This document shows positions 49,357-58,011 of a DNA stretch of 64,000 nucleotides, piece after piece; the stretch's first letter is position 1, and the number at the start of each line of letters is the position of its first letter. The stretch comes from Hyphomonadaceae bacterium. GTDB lineage: Bacteria > Pseudomonadota > Alphaproteobacteria > Caulobacterales > Hyphomonadaceae. A model generated the notes under the pieces. That model did no database searches. It was not told where the DNA came from and saw only the letters and a program-made list of their open reading frames with translations. Where the stretch lies: contig JALHLR010000010.1 of NCBI GenBank assembly GCA_022844475.1, forward strand, positions 1 to 64,000, read 5' to 3'. Made by a program: the position numbers and the translations under genes.

Positions 49357-49866
49357 CTACTCCGCAGCCGCGCGCTTCGGCAGTTTCCAGCCGGGGCGGG
49401 CGAAGTGGCAGGTGTAGCCGTTCGGGATGCGCTCGAGATAATCCTGATGCTCGGGCTCTGCCTCCCAGAAAGCGCCGACGGGTTCGACCTCGGTAACAAC
49501 CTTGCCGGGCCAGAGGCCGGAGGCGTTGACATCGGCGATGGTGTCGAGGGCGATGCCTTTCTGGTCTTCGCTCTCGTAGTAGATCGCCGAGCGATAGCTC
49601 ATGCCAATGTCGTTGCCCTGGCGGTTGCTGGTCGTGGGGTCGTGGATCTGGAAGAAGAATTCGAGCAGGTCGCGATAGGACCATTTGGCGGGGTCGAAGA
49701 TGATCTCGATCGCCTCGGCATGCGAGCCATGGTTACGATAGGTGGCGTTGGGGACATCGCCGCCAGAGTAGCCGACGCGGGTGGAGATGACGCCGGGTTT
49801 CTTGCGGATCAGGTCCTGCATGCCCCAGAAACAGCCGCCGGCGAGGACTGCGCGTTCAGTGGTCAT
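49357..49866 (-). CDS. msrA: Peptide methionine sulfoxide reductase MsrA
   Basis: Reduces Met-(S)-sulfoxide in proteins. 169 aa from ATG 49866 (GGAGAA upstream). Catalytic motif GGCFWGMQ with C12. Family segments: [31 protein letters not shown], and [20 protein letters not shown]. The C-terminus ends in [13 protein letters not shown] and contains YTCHF, whose Cys could be a resolving residue. No MsrB domain is fused; with the fRMsr gene it is the second methionine-sulfoxide enzyme in the window. Confidence 0.95.
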   Translation of the reverse strand: MTTERAVLAGGCFWGMQDLIRKKPGVISTRVGYSGGDVPNATYRNHGSHAEAIEIIFDPAKWSYRDLLEFFFQIHDPTTSNRQGNDIGMSYRSAIYYESEDQKGIALDTIADVNASGLWPGKVVTEVEPVGAFWEAEPEHQDYLERIPNGYTCHFARPGWKLPKRAAAE

Positions 49867-50061
49867 GGTTGTTCTCCGCGGATGGTGTTTCCTGCCCAAT
49901 GTAGTGCAGGCTGGCGACAAACCCTAGTACGGACGTGGGTCCGATCTGGTTGCGGAGCCGGCTCTGTCGCGTCGCACCCGGATTAGTCCGTCTTTCCGTC
50001 GCGCTGGCCGCGCGCCAGTGATACACGGAGGCTGCAACAGCTCTTGTGACGAGGCGCCGCT

Positions 50062-50526
50062 ATGCATTTGCGGAGTTTAGGGATGCTGGTGACGGCATTG
50101 GCGGCTTGCGACCACGGAAGCCAGCCGCCGGATGGCACGAGGCAAGCGGCAGCCGCGGCAAATCCGGTCCATCATTTCGAGATTTCCGTCACCGACATGG
50201 ATCGCGCGGTGCGGTTCTATCAGTCCGTGTTCGGATACGAGCTGAGCCGGCAGACCGTTGACGGCTATGAGATGGCGTTCTTCCCGCGCGCAGATGGTGA
50301 GCCAGGTTCAAGCGGGGCGCTCGCGAAAGGGGACGTATATGTGCCCTCCACCTCAGGCGCGATCATCTACTTCGATGTGGCCGACATCGACCCCGTGCTC
50401 GAACGCGCAGCCGCGCAGGGCGCAAGTGTTCTCTTTCCGAAGAAACACATCGGGGCGGCCGGCTACGTCGCCGAAATTTCCGATAGCGAGGGCAATCGTA
50501 TTGCCCTGTCCGCAGTCTCAGACTGA
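50062..50526 (+). CDS. VOC/glyoxalase-like domain lipoprotein
   Basis: 154 aa. N-terminal segment MHLRSLGMLVTALAAC is a short lipoprotein signal with lipobox LAAC (Cys16) and a short linker; the VOC domain follows from HHFEISVTDMDRAVRFYQSV (about residue 37), and VADIDPVLERAAAQGASVLF with IGAAGYVAEISDSEGN fits the second half of the fold. VOC proteins are mostly cytosolic (glyoxalase, dioxygenase, antibiotic-binding), so an exported lipoprotein form is unusual. Metal ligands are probably His and Glu residues at the strand ends. Function is unknown. Confidence 0.8.
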   Translation: MHLRSLGMLVTALAACDHGSQPPDGTRQAAAAANPVHHFEISVTDMDRAVRFYQSVFGYELSRQTVDGYEMAFFPRADGEPGSSGALAKGDVYVPSTSGAIIYFDVADIDPVLERAAAQGASVLFPKKHIGAAGYVAEISDSEGNRIALSAVSD

Positions 50527-50593
50527 CCGCAGTGCTGCAACCTTCAATTCGTAACGGGCGGCAGGGGCCAGCGCTTCCCGTTGGTGCGCCGGC

Positions 50594-51868
50594 CTAGACC
50601 TTCGTCGGCCCCGCCTCGAGCACATCCTCAACCGTACGCAAGCCCGGCTTCGGCGACGTCACCAGCACGGCCATGTTTCCCGGGAGGTGCTTGTTGTCGA
50701 GCATCTTCTCGTGGGCTTCGGGGATGTCGGCCCAGGGGAAGACCTCGGACATACATGGATCGAGGCGGCGTTCCAGCATCAGCTGGTTGGCCTGGCTCGC
50801 CTGCAGCAGGTTGGCGAAGTGCGAGCCCTGAACGCGCTTCTGGCGCATCCAGAGGAAGCGGGCGTCCATGGTGAGGTTGAAACCTGTCGTGCCGGCGCAG
50901 ATGACGACCATGCCGCCGCGCTTCACGACGAAGACCGAGGTAGGCATCGTCGCTTCGCCCGGGTGTTCGAAGACGACGTCGACGTCCTTGTTGCCCGTGA
51001 TCTGCCAGATGGCTTTGCCGAACTTGCGGGCTTCCTTCATGTACTCGTTGAACTCGGGCGTGTTCACTTTCGGAAGCTGGCCCCAGCATTTGAAGTTGTT
51101 GCGGTTGATAACGCCCTTGGCGCCCATCTGCAGCACGAAGTCAGTCTTGGAATCATCCGAGATGACGCCGATGGCGTTGGCGCCGGCGACGGCGCAGAGC
51201 TGCACGGCGTAGGAGCCGAGGCCGCCCGAAGCGCCCCAGACCAGGACGTTGTGGCCGGGACGCAGCACGTGCGGACGGTGGCCGAACAGCATGCGGTAGG
51301 CGGTGGCGAGCGTCAGCGTGTAGCAGGCTGCCTCTTCCCAGGTGAGGTGCTTGGGACGCTCCATCAGCTGGCGCGACTGGACGCGGCAGAACTGGGCGAA
51401 GGAGCCATCCGGCGTCTCATAGCCCCAGATGCGCTGGGTGGGCGAGAACATCGGGTCGCCGCCATTGCACTCTTCGTCGTCGCCATCGTCCTGGTTGCAG
51501 TGGATGACGACTTCATCGCCCGGCTTCCAGCGCTTCACCCTGTCGCCGACGGCCCAGACGATGCCCGAGGCATCGGATCCGGCGACATGGAAGGGCTGCT
51601 TGTGGACGTCGAACATCGAGATGGGCTCGCCGAGGCCGGCCCAGATGCCGTTGTAGTTGACGCCGGCCGCCATCACGAGGACCAGCACCTCGTCGGATGC
51701 GATCTCGGGCGTGGGCACGACTTCGAGTTGCATGGCTGTCTTGGGGCGCCCCTGCCGTTCGCGGCGGATCGCCCAGGCGTGCATGTTTTTGGGGACATGG
51801 AAGTCGGGAGGAATTTCCCCGACAGCGTAGAGGTCTTTCACTTCACGCTTCGCTGCGCCGTCTGCCAC
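50594..51868 (-). CDS. ccr: Crotonyl-CoA carboxylase/reductase
   Basis: NADPH-dependent reductive carboxylation of crotonyl-CoA to ethylmalonyl-CoA, the key step of the ethylmalonyl-CoA pathway. 424 aa from GTG 51868, with GGGAGAGG upstream. An MDR-type fold: NAD(P)H site VLVWGASGGLGSYAVQL, CoA/substrate motifs VAGSDASGIVWAVG, HCNQDDGDDEECNGGDPMFS and the CO2-binding region VVFEHPGEATMPTS, which distinguishes Ccr from ordinary quinone reductases. The partner mutase (ecm, 54134) is 2.3 kb away. A TGCAA-rich dyad region lies upstream. Confidence 0.93.
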   Translation of the reverse strand: MADGAAKREVKDLYAVGEIPPDFHVPKNMHAWAIRRERQGRPKTAMQLEVVPTPEIASDEVLVLVMAAGVNYNGIWAGLGEPISMFDVHKQPFHVAGSDASGIVWAVGDRVKRWKPGDEVVIHCNQDDGDDEECNGGDPMFSPTQRIWGYETPDGSFAQFCRVQSRQLMERPKHLTWEEAACYTLTLATAYRMLFGHRPHVLRPGHNVLVWGASGGLGSYAVQLCAVAGANAIGVISDDSKTDFVLQMGAKGVINRNNFKCWGQLPKVNTPEFNEYMKEARKFGKAIWQITGNKDVDVVFEHPGEATMPTSVFVVKRGGMVVICAGTTGFNLTMDARFLWMRQKRVQGSHFANLLQASQANQLMLERRLDPCMSEVFPWADIPEAHEKMLDNKHLPGNMAVLVTSPKPGLRTVEDVLEAGPTKV

Positions 51869-51970
51869 GTTGAACCTCTCCCGCCGCTTCGGGGCTTTTT
51901 GTTGTGCTTTGCCGTCCGCGTGTGCACAGGCGCCCGTCAAGCGGGCGTCACATTGTCCAAGAGCCGAACG

Positions 51971-51998
51971 GATTGCAAGCAATCTTGTTGCACTGCAA
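51971..51998 (-). promoter_or_regulatory. Candidate operator dyads upstream of ccr
   Basis: Two dyads: GATTGCAAGCAATC (51971-51984; halves exact complements) and TTGCACTGCAA (51988-51998; perfect). They lie 103-131 bp before the ccr start codon. TGCAA-type sites are bound by short-chain-acyl-CoA or PHB-type regulators in related bacteria, which is suggestive only. No regulator gene is encoded next to them. Confidence 0.4.
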
Positions 51999-52293
51999 TA
52001 CGAACGCCGAAAGCGGCGCGGCAAGGCTCGCCCGCAAGTCGACGTCGGGCGGAAGTTTGTGCCCCGGACACGACCGAAGGCAGCGGAGATTCCTACGCAA
52101 TGGGGCGACATTACGATGTTGCCTGCTGTGCGGGCGCAAAGCGCGCTGACGTGAACCCGGCGCCAGAGCCGATGACTGCGGGACGCGAGATGGCCATGCG
52201 CGGGTTCTGGGCTGCCGTCGCCGTAGACAAGCCACCGTCTGGGAGACAGACGGTTGTGCGAGACTTTGGAAGCCAGTTGGCAGGAGACATCAA
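51999..52293. other. Divergent intergenic region between ccr and dat
   Basis: About 300 bp with an inverted repeat ACCGTCTG...CAGACGGT (52234-52254, 5-nt spacer) about 40 bp before the dat start; no convincing gene. The repeat may be an operator or a leader hairpin. Confidence 0.35.
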
Positions 52294-53193
52294 ATGACGC
52301 GGCAGGCCATGACACGACAGGCATGGGTGAACGGCGTCTATGTGGCGGCGGATGAGGCGAGGATTTCGCCTTTCGATCGCGGCTTCCTGTTTGCCGACGG
52401 CGTTTATGAAGTGACCGCCGTCTATGGCGGGCGGCTGATCGACATGGAGCGGCATCTCGATCGGCTCGAGCGCAGTCTGCGCGAGCTTAAATTCGGGACG
52501 ATGCCTGACCGGCACGAGCTGGAAGAGGTTCACCGCACGCTGGTGGCCAACAACGGTATCGGCGAGGGCTATGTCTATCTGCAGGTGACGCGCGGAGCGT
52601 ATGGCGCGAGGGATTTCGTGGTGCCGGAGACGCCGCGCCTGACCATTTTCATGTTCGCCGAGCCGCGCGCGCTGATCGACACGCCATCGGCGCGCAATGG
52701 GACGCGCATTGTGAGCGTGCCGGACATTCGCTGGGCGCGGCGCGACATCAAGTCGGTCGGGCTGCTGGCGCAGGCGCTGGCCAAGACCGAGGCGAAGGTG
52801 CGGGGCGCGGATGATGCATGGCTGGTGGCGCCGGATGGTTTCGTGACGGAGGGCGCATCGTCGAATGCGTGGATCGTAACGAAGGACGGCGAGATCATCA
52901 CGCGGGCGATCTCGAACATGATCCTTGCCGGCGTGACGCGGCATGCGCTGTTCGATGCGCTGGGCCAGCGCGGTGGCAAGATCACCGAACGCTCCTTCAC
53001 GCTGGAAGAGGCGAAAGCCGCGGTGGAGGCTTTCTCGACGGCGGCGACCGGGTTGGTGACGCCGGTGGTTGAGATCGATGGCGTCGTGCTTGGATCGGGC
53101 AGGCCCGGGGCGGTGACGCGGGGGGTGCAGAAGATCTACTACACTGCGATCGGCGCGGATGTGGCGAAGGCTGCCCCGTGGGTGGAGACGTAA
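52294..53193 (+). CDS. dat: D-amino acid aminotransferase
   Basis: PLP-dependent fold type IV transaminase, 299 aa, ATG 52294 behind AGGAGA. Interconverts D-alanine, D-glutamate and oxo acids. PLP lysine in RRDIKSVGLLAQALAK; phosphate-binding signatures SPFDRGFLFADGVYEV at the N-terminus and EGASSNAWIVTKDG in the middle; SNMILAGVTRHALF also is typical of class IV. The long N-terminal leader residues MTRQAMTRQ look duplicated (ATGACxxxxCAGGC repeats) and the start could be the second Met (52309). A branched-chain aminotransferase-type role is less likely given the RRDIKSVG segment. Confidence 0.85.
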   Translation: MTRQAMTRQAWVNGVYVAADEARISPFDRGFLFADGVYEVTAVYGGRLIDMERHLDRLERSLRELKFGTMPDRHELEEVHRTLVANNGIGEGYVYLQVTRGAYGARDFVVPETPRLTIFMFAEPRALIDTPSARNGTRIVSVPDIRWARRDIKSVGLLAQALAKTEAKVRGADDAWLVAPDGFVTEGASSNAWIVTKDGEIITRAISNMILAGVTRHALFDALGQRGGKITERSFTLEEAKAAVEAFSTAATGLVTPVVEIDGVVLGSGRPGAVTRGVQKIYYTAIGADVAKAAPWVET

Positions 53194-53212
53194 GCATGTC
53201 TGGCGGCTCCGC

Positions 53213-53422
53213 GTGCCTCCACGGTACGACTGCGGATATGGGGTTTGCCGAGAGAGCCCCTGGCGCCTTGCCGGACTTTACAACGAACGCAGAAGCGCAG
53301 AACGCAGGCTCAAGAAACTTGGCCCCGCGCATCAAATCGCCCGGGGTCAAGTACGCGAGAAGACCGACGAGTTCATTGTGATCGACAAGGATCGCGGGCT
53401 CGACACAGTCAAACGCAAATGA
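53213..53422 (+). CDS. Possible small protein, 69 aa
   Basis: Not recognised. Open frame from GTG 53213 (ATG at 53159 is also in frame but inside dat). The translation reads naturally: ESPWRLAGLYNERRSAERRL, then LGPAHQIARGQVREKTDEFI and IDKDRGLD; it looks like a small basic domain in which the helix ERRSAERRLKKLG is prominent. No clear ribosome site. Other frames over the same bases look less coding-like. Confidence 0.4.
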   Translation: MPPRYDCGYGVCRESPWRLAGLYNERRSAERRLKKLGPAHQIARGQVREKTDEFIVIDKDRGLDTVKRK

Positions 53423-53562
53423 GCGCGTTCCTGTGGCGGCGCTGACCGCCGCATTCGCCGTGCTGCATGCATGTCCCGATGTTGCGCAAGCGATCTCTTT
53501 TTCGGGATTCACACGAAGGCTTGGTGGGCCCAGTATGGATGGGGCTGAGTCGGGAGAGGCTG

Positions 53563-54009
53563 ATGGGCAGGCGGGTCGAAATCCTTGGCGAGATGTTTGC
53601 GGTGCTGCCGTTCGATGAGGCGCGCTTCTTCAACCTGCCGTGCGTCTATCTGATGGCGCATGAGGCGGCCGACAACTTTGTCGTCCACTATGTCGGTCAG
53701 ACCTCCAAGCTTCACCAGCGCTACGCCAGCCACCATCAGCTGGCGGCGGCGAAGGCGCGGGGCGCCACACACGTGCTCGTGCTTGTCGTGCGCGATGCGC
53801 GCGACCGGTTGGCGTTCGAGACAATGATGCGGTGGTTCTACAAGCCGCCACTGAATGCCGAGGAAGTCCCGTCGCACATGCAGGGCTGGCGCGCCGCCAT
53901 GCATTGCGGGAAGGCCGACATCGCGGAGCTTGCGCGCGCTTCCCACATGACGTGCGAGCGGGGGCTGCTCCCGCCTGCGGTTAAGGAACCGGTGGTCGCG
54001 CGGGGCTGA
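53563..54009 (+). CDS. GIY-YIG-like protein
   Basis: 148 aa. Start chosen at ATG 53563, with GGGAG 6 nt upstream; the frame is open from 53467. The segment PCVYLMAHEAADNFVVHYVG then QTSKLHQRYASHHQLAAAKA resembles the N-terminal strands and helix of GIY-YIG nucleases (VY...HYVGQT, R-x-x-H-H). LVLVVRDARDRLAFETMMRW follows, with the acidic E in the place of the metal residue. It is a stand-alone domain, with no accessory DNA-binding motif. Nuclease activity is inferred from a limited match. It lies between dat and ecm. Confidence 0.6.
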   Translation: MGRRVEILGEMFAVLPFDEARFFNLPCVYLMAHEAADNFVVHYVGQTSKLHQRYASHHQLAAAKARGATHVLVLVVRDARDRLAFETMMRWFYKPPLNAEEVPSHMQGWRAAMHCGKADIAELARASHMTCERGLLPPAVKEPVVARG

Positions 54010-54133
54010 CGGAAGCCTTCCGCGCACGATATCGGTGGTGCGGCGACAACACAGGGCAGGGCCTTGCCGGTAGCGCTTGCTTCGGCCAGCGGTTTGCAGT
54101 TTTGTGCCTTCGCATTTGCAGCAAGGGCCGGAC

Positions 54134-56131
54134 ATGGCTGATACGACCTCGACCCAGTTCCAGCACGACCCGGACAAGCCGTGGATTTTCCGCACCTATG
54201 CGGGGCATTCGACGGCGGAGGAGAGCAACAAGCTCTACCGTAAGAATCTGTCGAAGGGGCAGACCGGCCTGTCGATTGCTTTCGACCTGCCGACACAGAC
54301 GGCTTACGATTCCGATCACGTTCTCGCGCGCGGCGAAGTCGGCAAGGTGGGCGTGCCGGTTGGGCATCTGGGCGACATGCGGGCGCTGTTCGACCAGATC
54401 AAGGTCGAGGAGATGAACACCTCGATGACGATCAACGCGCCAGCGGCGTGGTTGCTCTCATTGTATGTCGCGCTGGCGGACGAACAGGGCTGCGATCGCA
54501 AGAAGCTGCAGGGCACAACGCAGAACGACATCATAAAGGAGTACCTCTCGCGCGGCACCTATGTGTTCCCGCCGAAGCCCTCGATGCGGCTGATCGGGGA
54601 CATGGTGGCCTGGTGCTATACCGAGACGCCGAAATGGAATCCGCTGAACGTCTGCTCGTACCACCTGCAGGAAGCGGGGGCGACGCCGGAGCAGGAGCTG
54701 GCCTTTGCCCTGGCGACGGCGTGCGCTGTGCTCGACACGGTGAAGGCCGGGGGGCAGGTGCCCGACAAGGATTTCACGACGGTCTTCTCGCGCATCTCGT
54801 TCTTCGTGAACGCCGGCGTCCGGTTCGTGACCGAGATGTGCAAGATGCGCGCGTTCGTGGATCTCTGGGAAGAGATCGGCCGCGAGCGTTACGGCGTGAC
54901 AGATACGCGGGCGCTCATGTTCCGCTATGGCGTGCAGGTGAACTCGCTGGGGCTGACCGAACAGCAGCCGGAAAACAATGTCTATCGGATTCTGATTGAG
55001 GCGCTTGCCGTGACGCTGTCCAAGCGGGCGCGTTGCCGTGCGCTCCAGCTGCCGGCATGGAATGAGGCGCTGGGCCTGCCGCGGCCCTGGGACCAGCAAT
55101 GGTCACTGCGCCTGCAGCAGATCCTCGCCTTGGAGACAGACCTGCTGGAGTTCGAAGACCTGTTCGACGGCTCGCATGTCGTGGCCGCGAAGACCGAGGC
55201 GCTGAAGGACCAGGCGCGTGAGATGCTCGCGAAGCTGGATGCATCGGGTGGGACGATCGACAATATCGAATTCATGAAGAAGGAACTGGTCGACAGCCAG
55301 CGTGCGCGCCTGAAGCAGATCGAGGCAGGGCGGCAGGTTGTGGTCGGCGTCAACCGGTATGAGACGACGGAAGTCTCCCCGCTGTCAGGTGGCGACGGTT
55401 CGATCATGGCGACGGATCATGGCGCGGAGAGCCGGCAGATCGCCAGGCTGAGGGCGTGGCGATCGCAGCGCAGTGCGGAGGCGGCGGCGAATGCGCTGGG
55501 CGAGTTGCGTGCGGCTGCGTCGAGTGGCGCGAACATCATGCCGCCGAGCATTGCGGCGGCGAAAGCCGGCGTCACAGTCGGCGAGTGGGGTCAGGCGTTG
55601 CGTGAGACGTTTGGCGAGTATCGTGGGCCAACCGGCGTCGCCATCGTGATCGAGACGGGCGGGGACGAGGACATCGAGAAGGTCAAGGGCGAGGTCGAGC
55701 GCGTGTCGAAGAAGCTAGGCCGAACATTGACCTATGTGGTGGGCAAGCCTGGGCTTGATGGCCACTCCAACGGATCGGAGCAGATTGCGGCGCGGGCGCG
55801 GCAGGCGGGCATGAATGTCGTCTACGAAGGCATCCGCTTCACGCCGGAGGAGATCGTGCAGCAGGCGATCGACAGCCAGGCGCATGTCGTCGGCCTGTCG
55901 ATCCTGTCAGGCTCGCATCTCGACCTGGTGAAGGAGACGGTCGGCATCCTCCGCGCCAAGGGACTCGACATTCCGGTTGTCGTCGGCGGGATCATTCCGG
56001 AGGCAGACGCGCTCGCCCTCAGGCAGATGGGCATCCGAAGGGTCTACACGCCGAAGGACTACAAGATCACCGAGATAATGGGTGATGTCGTGAAGGTAGT
56101 CGAGGAAACACTGGTGAAGACGGCGGGGTAA
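54134..56131 (+). CDS. ecm: Ethylmalonyl-CoA mutase
   Basis: Coenzyme B12-dependent rearrangement of ethylmalonyl-CoA to methylsuccinyl-CoA. 665 aa, ATG 54134 with AAGGG upstream. The N-terminal TIM-barrel part starts TTSTQFQHDPDKPWIFRTYA and has IAFDLPTQTAYDSDH. The B12-binding domain contains the D-x-H-x2-G motif as GLDGHSNGSEQIA; the Ser-Asn after His is typical of Ecm rather than methylmalonyl-CoA mutase. NVCSYHLQEAGATPEQELAF is also conserved in the mutase family. Together with ccr it makes the ethylmalonyl-CoA pathway nearly certain. Epimerase and later genes are not in the window. Confidence 0.93.
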   Translation: MADTTSTQFQHDPDKPWIFRTYAGHSTAEESNKLYRKNLSKGQTGLSIAFDLPTQTAYDSDHVLARGEVGKVGVPVGHLGDMRALFDQIKVEEMNTSMTINAPAAWLLSLYVALADEQGCDRKKLQGTTQNDIIKEYLSRGTYVFPPKPSMRLIGDMVAWCYTETPKWNPLNVCSYHLQEAGATPEQELAFALATACAVLDTVKAGGQVPDKDFTTVFSRISFFVNAGVRFVTEMCKMRAFVDLWEEIGRERYGVTDTRALMFRYGVQVNSLGLTEQQPENNVYRILIEALAVTLSKRARCRALQLPAWNEALGLPRPWDQQWSLRLQQILALETDLLEFEDLFDGSHVVAAKTEALKDQAREMLAKLDASGGTIDNIEFMKKELVDSQRARLKQIEAGRQVVVGVNRYETTEVSPLSGGDGSIMATDHGAESRQIARLRAWRSQRSAEAAANALGELRAAASSGANIMPPSIAAAKAGVTVGEWGQALRETFGEYRGPTGVAIVIETGGDEDIEKVKGEVERVSKKLGRTLTYVVGKPGLDGHSNGSEQIAARARQAGMNVVYEGIRFTPEEIVQQAIDSQAHVVGLSILSGSHLDLVKETVGILRAKGLDIPVVVGGIIPEADALALRQMGIRRVYTPKDYKITEIMGDVVKVVEETLVKTAG

Positions 56132-56134
56132 GCG

Positions 56135-56530
56135 TTACTTCTTCTTCGCCTGGTTCAGCACAATGGCATTCCTTACCAGCGCCTTCAGCGCCTTCAGCGC
56201 TTTCGCGTCGAGCTTGACACCTTCCCTGCAATCGATGGCGCGACGCGTGGCGCCGGTGAAGGGGGCGTTGAAGAGGCCTGCCGGGTCTTCGAGCGCTGCG
56301 CCGTGCATGAAGACCAGCTTCACGTAGGCCTTGTAGGTCTCGGCCGTGCAGATGATGCCGCTCTTCTCGAAGACGGGAACGCCCTCGGGTTTGGTCGGCT
56401 TGCGCCACTTCACCGTTTCGATGATGCCCGGATCGGCCGACAGGATGGCAGCGCGGGCGCGCTCGAGCACATCTGCGCGCCAGTCGGCTGCGGTCGTTTT
56501 TGGCGTTGCCGCTTTTGCCTTCCTCGCCAT
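56135..56530 (-). CDS. DUF1801 domain protein, copy A
   Basis: 131 aa. Basic N-terminus (MARKAKAATPKTTAAD), then IIETVKWRKPTKPEGVPVFE, IICTAETYKAYVKLVFMHGA and LFNAPFTGATRRAIDCREGV, the DUF1801 pattern (YdhG-like). A Lys-rich tail. Starts 8 bp after the stop of the longer DUF1801 gene upstream. It is probably cotranscribed. The family's biochemical role is unknown. The ribosome site AGGGG lies in the intergenic gap. Confidence 0.85.
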   Translation of the reverse strand: MARKAKAATPKTTAADWRADVLERARAAILSADPGIIETVKWRKPTKPEGVPVFEKSGIICTAETYKAYVKLVFMHGAALEDPAGLFNAPFTGATRRAIDCREGVKLDAKALKALKALVRNAIVLNQAKKK

Positions 56531-56538
56531 GCGATCCC

Positions 56539-57024
56539 CTAGAGTTTTTCGCCGGGCAGCTTGCTTGCCTGCCTGATCCAGTCGGTGAACTGCTTCGGGT
56601 CGAACGCGCCTTCGCGGATGTTGAGGTAGCGGACGTTCTTCACCTTTGATGCGTCCGGCGGGACGGGATCGAGATCCGTGCCGCGGAAGAACGTCACCTT
56701 TGTGTATGCTGCGAAGACGTGGAAGCTCACGAACCATGTGCCGTCGCCCTTGCCATACAAGGGCGAGTTCCATTTGACGGCCTTGGCCACTCCCGGCACG
56801 ACGCGTTCGATGATGGCGTCCATCTGCCTGCCGATGTCGCTCTGCCATCCCGGCATGGCGGCGATGTAGGCCTGCACGGGCGCATCGCCATCGCCTTTTG
56901 CAATCTGCGGGTTGCCGCCGGACAGGCGAACGACGCCGTCCGGTCCGGGCTTGAGAAGCTTGCGCGTCTTCGCGCCATTGCGCGCTGGTGCTTTTCTGGT
57001 CGTCCTCGCCGGGATCTTCGTCAC
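56539..57024 (-). CDS. DUF1801 domain protein, copy B
   Basis: 161 aa, paralogue of the following gene. The DUF1801 domain begins around residue 50: QAYIAAMPGWQSDIGRQMDA then VPGVAKAVKWNSPLYGKGDG, WFVSFHVFAAYTKVTFFRG, and DPVPPDASKVKNVRYLNIRE. A Lys/Arg-rich N-terminal extension (TRKAPARNGAKTRKLLK) could bind nucleic acid. Adjacent to copy A, so a tandem pair; divergence between them is high. No known partner. Confidence 0.85.
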   Translation of the reverse strand: MTKIPARTTRKAPARNGAKTRKLLKPGPDGVVRLSGGNPQIAKGDGDAPVQAYIAAMPGWQSDIGRQMDAIIERVVPGVAKAVKWNSPLYGKGDGTWFVSFHVFAAYTKVTFFRGTDLDPVPPDASKVKNVRYLNIREGAFDPKQFTDWIRQASKLPGEKL

Positions 57025-57053
57025 GACAGTTCAGCTCCGTGAAATCCGGGTTC

Positions 57054-57920
57054 TCATCTTTCCCGCTGACCATCAGCCAGCAATTGTTCCAGTGCATCCG
57101 CGATCGCCGTCATCCCTTTCACGTTGGGATGATAGAGCGCGCCGGCGACGGGCGCCCCGGGGCGCGGGTAGCCGTTCATCCACGGGGCTTCGCTGCAGGC
57201 GTCGTGGCCTTTGGAGAATTCGGAGGCGGTGATGACGCTGGCGTTGTTCTGTGTGGCGACTGTGCGCGTGATCTCTGCAAGGCGGCGTGCGGTGTAGCGG
57301 GCGCCATCTGCCTGGATGGCGTCAAGCGGCGTTGCCGGGCAGGATCCGGCTTCCGGCAGAACGGCGAGATAGTCGACGAAGACAAGCTGCGCCTGTGGCG
57401 CGCGGCGGCGAATCTCCTTTGCGACGGCGTCCATGCGCGCCGCGAGATCGGCGTAGGTTTTTTCGGCCGGCGGCGCGATCATCGGCGCGCAGTCGTCCTC
57501 GAGGCCCGTTTCGGCCATCAGGCCGGCGCAGGAGGCATTCGTGAGACCGCCGATATAGCCAAGATCGTTACCGCCGATCGTGACGGTGACGAGGCGCGTG
57601 TCCGGCGTCAGCGCATCGAGCTGGGGCGGGATCGCGCCGCGCGGGCCGGTCAGGTGGGCGGTGGTGGCGCCGCTGCAGCTGACATCCGTGAGGTTCAGGC
57701 TCAGCCGCGCGGCAAGCTGGTGCGCGTAGTTCTGCGTTGAGCGATAGCAGGGCGCGGGCGTCGCCTCATAGTAGTCCGGGATGCCGGGGCCCGCGGCAAA
57801 TGACGAGCCCATCGCGACATACTTCGCGCCGTCTGGCATGGATGGCGCGGGTTCAGGGATCTGGACGCACGCCGTGAGCGCCGAGATTGCGAGAACTGCG
57901 CAGAACCGTGTGATGAGCAT
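57054..57920 (-). CDS. SGNH/GDSL-family lipase/esterase, lipoprotein
   Basis: 288 aa from ATG 57920. Lipobox ALTAC (Cys18). SGNH motifs: block I GSSFAAGPG with S40 as probable nucleophile (the GDS Asp is replaced by Ser), block II Gly in SCSGATTAHL, block III GGNDLG, and block V His in YHPNVKGM. Several Cys pairs suggest disulfides. Likely an extracytoplasmic esterase or lipase; the substrate is unknown. Related to the Streptomyces-type GDSL lipases by its cysteine pattern (APCYRS, DVSCSG, NASCAG, DDCAP). Confidence 0.88.
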   Translation of the reverse strand: MLITRFCAVLAISALTACVQIPEPAPSMPDGAKYVAMGSSFAAGPGIPDYYEATPAPCYRSTQNYAHQLAARLSLNLTDVSCSGATTAHLTGPRGAIPPQLDALTPDTRLVTVTIGGNDLGYIGGLTNASCAGLMAETGLEDDCAPMIAPPAEKTYADLAARMDAVAKEIRRRAPQAQLVFVDYLAVLPEAGSCPATPLDAIQADGARYTARRLAEITRTVATQNNASVITASEFSKGHDACSEAPWMNGYPRPGAPVAGALYHPNVKGMTAIADALEQLLADGQRER

Positions 57921-58011
57921 GACGCGTTTTCCCGGCACTTGATGAAGCGAGCTAACACCGGCGCGCGTGATCTGCCTAGCCGCGCATGCGCCCGCGCGAT
58001 AAACCCCGCGC

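Noticed and set aside
50687-52297. Long plus-strand frame opposite ccr
   Set aside because: Antisense shadow of ccr; no recognisable segments.
53178-53381. Alternative frame over the 53213-53422 small ORF
   Set aside because: Starts inside dat and its translation is low in structure; the frame given for the small protein looks more coding-like.
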